The translations under genes and the position numbers were made by a program. A model generated the notes under the pieces. The model was not told where the DNA came from. It saw only the letters and a list, made by a program, of their open reading frames with translations, and did not search any database. A stretch of DNA of 64,000 nt from Zeugodacus cucurbitae (Eukaryota > Arthropoda > Insecta > Diptera > Tephritidae), in the NCBI RefSeq assembly GCF_028554725.1, contig NC_071667.1:71594001-71658000 (forward strand), read 5' to 3'. Shown in pieces: positions 11,549 through 22,200 of the stretch (its first letter is position 1; the number at the start of each line of letters is the position of its first letter).

Positions 11549-11781
11549 CTATACAGATATTTGTTTTGTCTTTATTACTTTGAAAGTAAAATACTCCAGT
11601 GAGATCTTTCCAAATTCACTTATGAAAGTACCCTGTTTATGCATAGATTCCCACAACTGTTGCTCACTTTGTTCACATAGTTTGGCTTGGCGATAAAAGC
11701 ACACCGGCATATCCGATAAACCATTGAATATGAACCATTGAAAACAATTACCAACTTCTGTTTTGCATATCAAGCATGCTT
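11549..11781 (-). CDS. Candidate terminal exon of a Cys-rich (possibly secreted) protein
   Basis: On the minus strand an acceptor GTTTGTATGTGTCTGTAG precedes an open frame of 76 residues ending in TAG at 11549-11551. The peptide begins ACLICKTEVGNCFQWF and continues through NGLSDMPVCFYRQAKLC, with cysteines spaced C-x2-C-x6-C-x14-C-x7-C, then SEQQLWESMHKQG and a lysine/aromatic tail. Such regular cysteines over about 35 residues are typical of small disulphide-rich secreted proteins such as fly seminal or Kazal-like peptides, but I cannot assign a family. The frame also stays open further upstream (to about 11824) and contains one more Cys, so the acceptor may not be the true start. No signal-peptide exon was found nearby. 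It may be one exon of a longer gene or a decaying copy. Confidence 0.4.
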
Positions 11782-12154
11782 CTACAGACACATACAAACA
11801 ATTTTGCGTTTGAGTTAACACCAATTGAACTCAGCGGTCGGATCAAAGGATCGCTTAATATTATGGTACATTTAATTGCGACTAAACATCTAATACTAAG
11901 TAATTCTAATACTAAGTAAGCGATCATCTATTCAACTCATGCTATACATATGTATTTGAGAGATGTTCTTAAAGATTAAGTTCAAATTATTAAACTATTT
12001 ATATAATATTAATGACGTGGTATTTGGATGCAAGTACCTTAAGATCTCTCCAACCATGAACAACAAGGAAAGTAATGAATATGTTTCGGAGACAAATGTT
12101 TCGGCTTGGGTTTGGCAGAGGGAAAAATACAGGCTTGATTTGAATATATAAAAT

Positions 12155-12530
12155 ATATTCCCAGACTGTGTAAGGAAACGGAGCGTATGGGTCTGTGACA
12201 GAGAACAATACGAAATATCTCCTATCATCAAACAAATAGTCAGCGCATTCCCGACTTGACTGTGGACAGTCATAACTTTGAAATTGTAGATAATTTGATC
12301 TATCTTGTTTCTTACCAGCATTAATACCTTGGTAACCAATTCAAAATGAGATGAGGATGAGAACACTCCAGCTCTGAGAGCATACGATACTGTACCCGCG
12401 GGGGGAAGTAGAAGAAAGAAGATTAATATATTTTAATGGTGAGAGGAGTCAAAGCTAACCTATACTAATTGAAGACGAGTGGACTACATAATGGTTGAAG
12501 TTGGTGACCACGAGCTTTAAAAAAACATAT
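12155..12530 (+). pseudogene. LINE reverse-transcriptase remnant (copy 1)
   Basis: This stretch is clearly related to 25370-25515 at the nucleotide level: both contain a block reading CGAAATATC...TCATCAAACAAA.AGTCAGCGCA, followed by GTAGATAAT. In translation it gives ERMGL, then DLTVDSHNFEIVDNLIYL, matching the region just after the reverse-transcriptase active site of a fly non-LTR retrotransposon family (pattern MGLxVNEDKTKY...RLGS...FEVVKxFxYLG). Near 12393-12415, GATACTGTACCCGCGGGGGG resembles the same family's 3' region. Frameshifts and stops make it non-functional. Confidence 0.7.
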
Positions 12531-12639
12531 GTTGAAAATTAAGCTTCTAAGAATTGTCATCTAATTTCTCGCAAGAAATGCTTTATTGGTAAATGGTAAA
12601 TATATTCGAATACTAATTGGTGTAAAATCGCTAAAGCCA

Positions 12640-13030
12640 TGTGTAAAACGGTAGACCCGAAGTACACCAAACTCATACTGTCACTCGATACATACAGTCC
12701 CTCCAAGGAGTTTGGTGGGAATACTCACAGGCCACTGTCTGGTGACGGCACATGCCTACAAACTGGGACTTACAGATCGAGATGACTGTAGAAAATGTCA
12801 AGAGCAAGGTGCAATAGAAACAATGAAGCATCTCCTGTGCACCTGCACTGCATTGTCAAGGCAACGACTTCGCTAATTGGGGGCCTCACAATATGAGAAT
12901 CTGGAAGAGGTATCGAAAGTGAAGTGAAGTGAAAAAACGTTTAAAATTCGCGTCAAGCGCAGGCATCCATCTGGTATCGCAAAGGATATAAATGGTCTAT
13001 GTGTGGCGTATTGGCCTACCAGTATAACCT
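12640..13030 (+). pseudogene. LINE ORF2 3'-end remnant with zinc-knuckle region
   Basis: Translation across frameshifts gives GHCLVTAHAYKLGLTDRDDC, then RKCQEQGAIETMKHLLCTC, which carries C-x2-C...H-x4-C, then ALSRQRLR and LGASQYENLEEVSKV. This is the C-terminal Cys/His segment found after reverse transcriptase/RNase H in jockey/R1/I-type non-LTR retrotransposons. In-frame stops and a GAAGTGAAGTGAAGTGA slip show that it is dead. It differs in region from the RT remnant just upstream and may be from a different LINE family. Confidence 0.75.
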
Positions 13031-13396
13031 AAATGTCAACTAAGAAATTAATATTCCTGTTAGTTGAACCATTTGATGAAATTTAATTTGAAGTGAGTAC
13101 TGCAGCTAATAGATATTCTCAAGCCATTTAAGACAAATGGATATTCTAAAACAAAGCCAATCCCCTTATCGTTCTCATTTATTCTACATATAAATACAGT
13201 TATATTAAATTCTATTACTTTGCTAACATTTTCCCACATGCATATTTAATGTATAACTGTACATATCCTAAAATAAGCCACTGTATCTGAACATACGGAT
13301 CTGCCCGTGATTTGGAGCAAACTTAATGTGCGAATTTTGCGGTCAAACGGTTCATTTCATTTTCGGCGCTTATCAACGCTACTGTTGGCTTTCCAG

Positions 13397-13516
13397 ACGC
13401 CGCCGTTACTCTACTGCGCCACAGCTGCCACAACAGCAACGTCAATTAGATAATCATTCAGGCAGCAGCGGTGAAGCAGTGAAATATAAAAGTGAATATC
13501 GCACACGTAACGGAAG
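13397..13516 (+). CDS. Possible internal coding exon
   Basis: A pyrimidine-rich acceptor (CTACTGTTGGCTTTCCAG, ending 13396) and a donor (GGAAG|GTAAAG, GT at 13517-13518) bound a 120-nt open segment in phase 2/2. The encoded peptide is RRYSTAPQLPQQQRQLDNHS followed by GSSGEAVKYKSEYRTRNG, polar and low-complexity as in disordered regions of fly regulatory proteins. The frame is also open upstream to an ATG at 13326, so it could instead be a first exon. There is no family match, and CAACAG-rich DNA gives chance frames like this. Treat it as a candidate only. Confidence 0.25.
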
Positions 13517-13559
13517 GTAAAGTGATAAATATATATGTATGAGTGTCTGTGTGTGTGCG

Positions 13560-15470
13560 TGTGCCCACAGGTATATTTTGAACGCCTGCGCATTATCATT
13601 AGAATGTTAAGGAATCCCTGTCGCGCATCCATCACATATCACACATCACACATCGTATGAAATGAAGAGCACATCAAATGGTTATCACATCATCAACATA
13701 ATATGGTGTACGTGCCACAGCGGCCAAATGACGGATTGTTATTAACAACTAAGTAAGTGCTTAAGTATACGCGGCATTATTTGTGTGTCTCTGTGTGTTT
13801 GTGTATGTATGTATTTATGGGTGTGTTGTGTGTGTGCGCGTGGAAGTGTATTTGGCCTCCTTTTCGTGTCACATAATTTTCATATAACGCGATTACGGGT
13901 TACCGCATACAAGTGACGCTGAAAAAAATCAAAAAACAACAACAAAAAAATTTGCGGAACGAAAACAAATGAAGAACTTAATTTTGAATAGTAGAAACCG
14001 GGAAGTGTCAAATTTGACTGGGTGGTGTAAATTATGAGCATCGTTCAAGCTTGACTGTTTAACAATTGCGCCAAGCAACAACAACAATATTTTTTTTTTT
14101 TCAAAAGTTTATATGCCGGTTGTAAACAATAAAGCCTGCGTCTCTTGACGCACCGAAGCGTATAAATTGCGTGGGAATTTCGCGCAAAACAAAGACAATC
14201 AAAATAAAAGCAAAGCAAAACGACAGTCTGCCAAATAAAATATGGAAAAATTAAATATAAAAACGAAAAATCGCCTAACAGTCGTAAAGTCGCCCAAGCG
14301 TTTTTTTGAACAATAACAACAACAATAAAAACAAAATATATATTTTGTTATTTTTATGGTTTGTTAACTCTTGCGCGCTGTGATTATCGGTGTATTTAGT
14401 GCCCATCTGCGCGCGTATTTCCCAAACTGTGTCTGTATGTGTGTGTTTGTCCGTTTCTGATTTTTTGCGTAATTATCACATTTTTGCGCGCTTCAACACC
14501 TTCGTCGGCGTTAATAAATAAATAAATTTATGCAATAATAAATGCTGCTGGTCGTGCTTTTTTATGGTTGCTAACACAGCTGTCGCGGTGGAGAGGAGGG
14601 TGGTGTTGAAAATCACACGTTCACGTATTTACACACGTTTACAATGGCATTATATTATATAATAGGCATGGATTTAGCGCACTTTTCACTGGTGTTACGC
14701 ATTCTGAAACCAATTGTGGCGAATTTAAATAATTTATTTAAATAGAGACAACTATTTTGTCAATTTTAGGCGAGAAAGATAAGAGCTGGATTAAATTTAA
14801 TTGACCTGACAGTAGTTGGCTTAATTTTATCTTAATAAATTTAGGTTATATATGATAGGGTTAGGCGAACAAAAGCTTAATTAGATGAAAGAAGTTAGGT
14901 TAAAGACGATAATGATAATTTCGTCTATTCCGCTTTAATTTATTCTTATATGATTATGTTAGTTCGGTATTGGTAAGAATAAACTTAATTAAATGAAAAG
15001 ATAACTTAGGTAAAGCATTGCTGGCGAAAGTCTTAACCAATTTAGGGTTACAGAGAGGATTATATTAAGAGAGCATCATCTGGGATGGTGAGGTTAATAC
15101 TATTATTGTCACACGATTGTCTTATATGCATGTAAAGGCGTACTGCCAATATAATTGCTTTCTATATATATTTATTAACTCTGAAAAAGTCAAAGGTAAG
15201 TAAGTCACAGCTTATGTTCGCTTATTTCCATTAAAGTGAGACCAAATTAAAGCTTATATTTTTGCTTTTTCATTTTCTTCATTTTTTTGTATCTAATCTT
15301 CCAAGGCGCTGTCGCTTCGAAAAATAAATATGTGATATTTATACCGAGAAACAACCGAGTTATATCTATCAAGAGTGACATATCCGTAGCAATCAAAGGT
15401 CATTCCAAAAACAAAAAATCGAATGTCCGACCGACATTGTATTTTAAATTAAAAACAAAATAGCAAATTT
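13560..15470. other. Gene-free stretch
   Basis: Mostly AT-rich DNA with TGTGTG tracts (13530-13560, 13780-13850), A-rich runs and a moderately GC section around 14380-14640. A lone strong donor-like AAAG|GTAAGTAAG lies at 15196 with no matching acceptor. I support no gene. Confidence 0.4.
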
Positions 15471-15480
15471 ATCTTACTAT

Positions 15481-15500
15481 AGCAGCGCCATCTTGCGGTG
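15481..15500 (+). promoter_or_regulatory. CTCF-like motif
   Basis: AGCAGCGCCATCTTGCGGTG resembles the fly CTCF consensus (AGCGCCACCTAGTGG-like), with the GCGCCA and GG positions kept and two mismatches in the core. It stands out in AT-rich surroundings. Binding is not shown by sequence alone. Confidence 0.3.
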
Positions 15501-15702
15501 AGGCTAAATACTTATCGGATCGCACTTAGTATTACAGGACAAAAAATTGTTTTATAACGGGATCTAACCTTTCAACTTGAAAACTAGTGTTCCCTACCAT
15601 CCGATATAGAGCTCCTCAAAGTTTTCAAATGTACAGATCTCTTAATTCTTTGCAATGGTCAATAACAATACAATAAAAGTGGGTAGGAGAATTAAAAATG
15701 TA

Positions 15703-15840
15703 GTTGTTGTTGTTGTAGCGGCTTAAAACATTCTCCAAATAATTTTAAGGAATGCTGCCTATTTGACAGTCCTTGGCCAGATAAGTACCCGGATCCGATC
15801 CGGTTATATAGAACCGACTGTCGTGGAAACGGTTCAAATA
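15703..15840 (+). repeat. Dispersed tephritid-type repeat
   Basis: The block begins TTGTTGTTGTTGTAGCGGC and contains CAGTCCTTGGCCAGATAAGT, a CGGTT/AACCG hairpin (15801-15816), and ACTGTCGTGGAAACGG. I associate this arrangement with a short repeat scattered widely in tephritid genomes; that is from memory and not checked here. No protein is encoded. Confidence 0.45.
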
Positions 15841-16038
15841 TGGTCGGTTGATTTGATAAAATTAGAAGAATTTTGACCATGTGATTATAAGTTTGTTAAA
15901 TGGAACTGCATATATTTGTTGGCTTAAAGAAGCTAAACTCTGCAAATCTTTTCATAAACAGAAAATACTCAAGAATTCTATAACATCACTTCTTACATCA
16001 GCTTATATATACCAATATTAACCAAAAACATCACTTAC

Positions 16039-16100
16039 CGAATACTATTCCAGCTGCAAACGAAGAGAATTAGTCAGTTTGATGACCAAATGAGCAAACA
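16039..16100 (-). other. Candidate minus-strand exon or microexon
   Basis: On the minus strand a strong donor (ATTCG|GTAAGTG, GT at 16038-16037) lies downstream of two strong acceptors: TTTTTTTATTTCAG, giving a 62-nt exon 16039-16100, or CTCTTCGTTTGCAG, giving a 15-nt microexon 16039-16053. The 62-nt form has stops in all frames, so if used it would be untranslated. The 15-nt form is open in two phases, including phase 2/2 where it would add DWNSIR-type sequence after the candidate exon at 26571-26691. Splice signals this good on both sides are uncommon by chance. Exon use is inferred. Confidence 0.35.
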
Positions 16101-16399
16101 CTGAAATAAAAAAAGAAAACAAAAAGATAAACGGCGGCTTCTTTTTCATTTAATTTTTAATGCAAATTAGTTTTTTTTACACTTATTGTCACTAACTATA
16201 AATAAATTTAACCACTGTGGAAGATAATTGCCACTAAATATGTAGTAGAATAGTTGGTAAAGGGGAGACACAATTTTTAATTGATTCTTGGTTGTTGTAA
16301 GGCAATAACAAAAGTAGTAGCAAAAGAAAATATACATAGAGGAAAATAAAAAATAAAACATGAGCATAAACTCAACAATTTGCTCAAAACTCAAATCAA

Positions 16400-18330
16400 A
16401 ATATTTAACACTGCAAACAAAATGTGGACAACCAGAATCGTAATGTTTGAAACTGATTACTTGCTTCACTTTAAAGGTAACCAGCGTCTTGTAGAATATC
16501 CATTAAAATTTAATTTAATAAGCAAAGTGACTTTAACAAATTTTATTGATTTCTCATTTTATGGCGGTACTTTTATTGTACTTTTGGCTTGGTTGTTTGA
16601 TTTCCATGCTTCAAGTAGAGTCAGGTATTTATATACATAGGAATAATGTAAAACATATTTAAAAATGTTTTAAAACAATTAATTGGCTGTTTATGATCGA
16701 AACTATCATCAAAATCGGCCGACGAGTTATTTCGATTCTCCACTAAGATGGTTGAAAGCGTATTGGTTAGATTAATTTAGATTGGCTCATGAGCAGTCAG
16801 CATATAATGCCAGCCGTCAAAAGAGGTTTATAAGAGTTATATTTCCTGACATAACAATTTGATAATCCCCTTCCTTAATATAATTCACTTCCCATATATC
16901 TATAAAAGCCGTATCAATAAAGTGACTGATATCATAACAGCTTTGTTCTTGTCCAAGTTCGACAGACCCGATTGGGATACCAAATTAGTGTAGCTAATAA
17001 ATGTCTAGACGATTATTTCGCTATCTGTATTCTCCTAGATAATAAAAAAACACACAGCATCAATTAATACATTTAATTTGGTATTCCTTCTATGCGCTAT
17101 TCAGAAAGCAATTTCTATACACAGTTCTGATTTTCGCAACCAAAATTAGGTTAAAAGCAGAGAATGACAAAAAATATGTAAACATAAAATTTGCATATCT
17201 TACTAAATATAGTTTAATTTTAATAATTAGTTAATAATTTAAAACGAGATATTGAGAGCACAACACCACAGGTGGCAGAACACAAAAGATCACAAGAATG
17301 TTGGAGAAGAAGTCCATTTACTTGACGTATTTATTTATTTAATTTTTTTTTTTTGGTTTGATTTCAATTATTAAATTTTTAAAATCACTAGTTGAATTGT
17401 TGTAGATACCATGAATATTGTTATGAAAATAAAAGAGACTTGTTTTTAGATATTCTATAAAAAAATATTTTATGATTTATGGAATGAGTGCAATTTTCTA
17501 TTTGTGCCCACAATGAAAGAGTTGCTAGTCATGATGGACAAACCCAAGTGAAACTGTCTAGACTACATTCACAATACTTCATATTGGATGTGCGACTTTG
17601 CTAACATCTCCTAAATATTTAACCAATCAAAAGTAGTTTTCAGTTCTTAAGTATATTTTTTTTTTTAGAAACAACGTTTATTTGCTTTTATAATTTATTT
17701 TTTAAGAAACTTAGTGTCCCACTTCTCAGTAATAACTATTATCACACGTTCTTTGGAAATGCCAAAAACACGCCTAAAACATTATAACCACTTTTTATCA
17801 GTATAAATTGTGCCCTTTTTATGTTCTTCACAAAGAAGGTGTAAATTTCATCACTAAACGCCTCTACAATAACATGAGTACTAATGTCTACATAAGTTTA
17901 TAAATGGAACTATAGAATTACAGGCATACAAATGTTAATACACCAGCGAAAATATTCAATCCCTCCAATTCTAAAATAGTCTACAATGTTATTTCCACTA
18001 TATACATATGTCTATTTGTATACTTCTCTAACCTTTATTGTGGCTAACAGTTTGTAAAAGCCAATTCTATGGCTTGCACGTGTTGCGACAAAATCAAATA
18101 CAAGCGTTCCCACTGATGCCAGTAATTTTTCAAACAACGTGAAATGGTTTGAAATTTGCATATTTTTCGTACAACTGCAAATATCCAAGCTGAACATTTG
18201 TTCTTTTATTTACATGTGTTTGACAGCGTCGGAACAAATATGAAGATAGAGGGGAAATGTATAAAAGATAGAAAAGATATTGATTTTAATATACAGATGT
18301 AAGTACGTAGATACATATATGTATGTATAG
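16400..18330. other. Gene-free stretch
   Basis: AT-rich DNA without arrays, transposon ends or credible exons that I can see. Confidence 0.4.
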
Positions 18331-18344
18331 TTTTATACTGATTT

Positions 18345-19170
18345 CATTCAGAATCACAGTAAACATGTCAGTTATAACTTGATCACCGAATATTTTTAAG
18401 TACGATTATAATTTATCGTATTAAAACAATTAATTAATCTATATTTATTGTATAATTTTACATTTAGAATGAATTATCGTCAAAATTTTTCACAATCAAA
18501 CCATCGATTATTATCGATAACACGAATATATGATTTATCGATATTTTTATCGAAGTATAAATATTGTTTTTTTTGCTATTCATGTTCAGGTAATGCCCAA
18601 TAATGATTTAATTCGAAATCATAGCGAACCGAATATTATTAAGACCGGGTGGAATTTATCGGATTAAAACATTAACATCGGAATTAATTATATAGTTTTA
18701 GAGTTAATATTAATTTCGCTCAAAATCTTACACAATTACAACATCGATTATTATCGATAACACGAATATATTGTTTATGGATTTTTATCGGTATTTCGAT
18801 ATGTATGTATTTTTTCGTTTTTCTTGCTCAGGACGCGATTTTGGCTTTTTATGACCTATACTAACTTAATTCGGAATCATTGTAAATAAGTCAATAAGAA
18901 CATCGAATATTAATAAATCCGAGTGGAATTTATTACTTGAGTTATTTATACAATTTTAAAGTTAATATTATATTAAAATTTGATATAATAATACGCAATT
19001 ACACGATCGATTATTATCGATAATACGAATATGTAATGTATCGACTTTTATCGACATCGAAAGTATGTTTATATTTTGTGTTTCATGCCCGTAATGCTGA
19101 TTATATCGATATTTCTATTTGTGTTTTCATCGATAATCTTCTAATTAATCGATATATCGATTCTAAAAAA
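18345..19170 (+). repeat. Three-unit tandem repeat with TATCGATA cores
   Basis: Three units of about 240-263 bp each carry ATCGATTATTATCGATAA followed by (C/T)ACGAATAT, with core starts at 18503, 18743 and 19006. Each unit also shares an upstream block around TTCGGAATCAT...GAATATT...GGAATTTAT and further CGATA words after the core. After the third unit, more TATCGAT words continue to about 19165. Two units contain a T-rich run ending in TTCAG or CTCAG. The palindromic TATCGATA and clustered CGATA are the known recognition sequences of the fly proteins DREF and BEAF-32. No protein is encoded. Confidence 0.75.
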
Positions 19171-19229
19171 TCGGTATATATTTTTCTTTTTCTTATACGC
19201 GGAAAATTATACATACAGGCGTATTAAAT

Positions 19230-22200
19230 TAAAATAAACTAATTACTTCACAGTGCAGCACCAGCGCGGGTTTTGCACTTGTGGATTGTAAAGTGGATGT
19301 AAAGTACATACATATATACCATACCACACATACAATACAAACATATTTATATAAAAGCAATATAGTAAATATCTACGCATCTGCATTCGTACTCAGCGCA
19401 CTAATTTCATTTGATCGCTCTCTTTATCCAGCCCCAATTAGCGACCCGCTCCAGATCACGCACTGCGTGTGAACTGCAGAATAATGAAATAAGCACATCG
19501 AAGTGGGGGAAAACCAGGTACGCGCATATAGTTGAAGAATAAGCGTACAGAAGAGCTGGCATGAAGGCAGAGAAGAGAAGTTGCCACAAAGGCAGCAATT
19601 TTCATTTCAATTTTATTTCGCAATTTGCAAAATTTTGCTATCAAATAAAACATTACTTGGCATTTTTGTGTTAAAGTATGTGTTGTTTTTGTAATCGTAA
19701 GTTTTTTGTAAACCAATTTCGTTTATTATTATTTGTTGCATTTTGTATATGCCTGTATGCAATCATTCATTAAAGCTTCATTCAAACTTTGTTGTTGATG
19801 TACAAAACACATATTTGTTGTTGTTTGTTTTTGTTTTTGCGTGGAATTTGTTATTTTTTCATATATATGTAAATGATTCCTGCGAATCGACTCTGGCTAA
19901 TTTCCATTCCGACCACGTTTCGAACGACACAACAACGCGCCAATGGACATGGTTAACGCGTGCAATGTATATTGCGTGTTGTTGTTGTTGCCGTGAATGG
20001 CCTTTGCTTTTTTACATGTATTCCTAGCATTTCTTATTTGTTTTTATTTTTATTTTTATTTTTCGTTTTTTTGAGTGTTTCCAATAACAACTAAAAATAT
20101 GTGAAAATGTTTGCATGCGAAATTGGCTTATCGATCACTTTTGCTAATTCGTTACAAGCCACGCCAACAACAATGTGTTCGGGTGAGCCAACAACAACAA
20201 CAATTTAAGTGGAGTAGACAATAAAAAGGATCAGCAATTACCAAAACATGCACGCCGCCACGCCACGCATACCACGCGAGCGCACATGACAGATCGACAG
20301 ATCGAAAGCGCGTTTCAACGCCGGGTCAACGCTGCAAATGCCGCCGTCACCTACGTCCTCAGCGCACCAATGCAGAACAAGCAGAGCAACAACTATAACA
20401 AGAGCTTGTTGTTCCTTTGAAACGTGGGTGGTCCATGCAACCAACAATAATATTGCCACGGCGCGCGCACGTAGCTCCTCCATTCGCATTTTACAAGGCA
20501 ATCAAATCATTATCAACACTGAGTTATAAGCGTTTTATATAGTAATTTGCGTTTTATTGGAGTATTTAATGCCATTGCAGCTATTTATTTATAGCGCAAG
20601 TAGACGCGAGTAGGCAAGCGTTGAGAATGCGTGCGCGCGCTACCCCAACATCGGCATAAACAACAGCTCCACTAATGGCAACAACAATAACAACACCAGT
20701 AATAACAACAATAATAATAACAACAACAAAAACAATATCAACACCCACAACAACAACTATGACACTTGCGCGCCTCCCTAACTCCTGCTCTGCCGCCACC
20801 ACTGCCACCGCTGCAACACTGCGCGGCCGCATTACTTCAATGAACTTCGTTTTAAAAGGCATGCCACTAATGAATAACACTACTTAACATTACTTAGGGA
20901 TAAACCACACACACACACACACACACTCACTTGTGATATGTATTGCGCCGCTTGTGTGTTGCACCTTCTTTTGCTTTGTGGCACCATCATCAACAGCCAC
21001 ACACCATTCAACGTGCGAAACGGTCGGTTGTCATCGGCGCGTAAAGCCAGTGACAGACAGTTCGTGGAATGCCGACGTATGTCGCCTTCCCAGGGGTCGG
21101 GGCTATTGTTATTGTCATAGATTTTTTTCAGCATTGTTGTTATTGTTTTTCATAGCATTAGTGCTGGCGGCGGCGGCAACTGGCTGCTTGACTGGTGACT
21201 TGATTCTGCAGAAACTTCCTATTTGCTATGTGCCGCAATGGATGGGTCGGTTCGTCTATACGGTCTATGCGATTGGCAGTCGGCCAAAAGTCCATTGGGC
21301 ATGCGGTTTGCAGTTAGACTAGCAGTTTGTCCATTATGTGTTTGGATTTGCCACTAGCCAACAGAAGTCGTGTGAGCAAAATGCGAAATTGTTGTTGATT
21401 TGTTGGGAGCCGTGGATACAGTGGTGTAAGTGAGATCAGTTTCTAAGATAATTCCGAGGTGTTTTGGAGATCTTTTGAATGCCTCACATAATCTCCTCTG
21501 ACCATTCTAAGGTTGAACAGTGAAGTGACACATAGAATATATTGACATATATCTTATTTTTATTCAAAGGCATTATAATCATGTGCCAATAAGAAAAAAA
21601 TATCTGCCGAGCGGTTCTCGAGTTCGCATAGTCTAACTATGAAAAATGTACTATGGTCGCTGGAAATATAAGGCACAATTTTATGTTCTTATAGGAAAGA
21701 AATTTTAAGTTTCGTTAAAGTGTCTGTTCTACCTCTTTTTTTAACAGTTGGGTCCATTTTTTAAAATCGGTTCCGGAATTAGGTCAAATTAAGTAAAGGT
21801 TTTATTTTCTTTTTGGCCATCAACAAACTCCTCCCAAAACATGCTATATGAATAGACTTTCATAATCCAGAATACTACTTATCAAAACGAAAATTGATAC
21901 ACTACAACCGGCAAATGAGATCGTCTATAATTTAATCAGACACATCTAACTTAAATGTCTGAATCGCAAATCTGCTTGACGTTGATTTTAGAGATTTAGA
22001 GAGGAGAGATTAGTTTCTCATGAAAAACTGTTTAAAACCCCATTAGCTGATATTAAACTTGAGTGAAAGAGCTATGCTTATACCTTAAATGATCATTAAA
22101 TATTTTAGGTATAATTAAATCGAAAAGGAAACACTGTACCTAGCTCAAAGCAGGGGAGTGCTGGGAAACACTGGCAAATCCATTAATATGCGCAAAGTGT

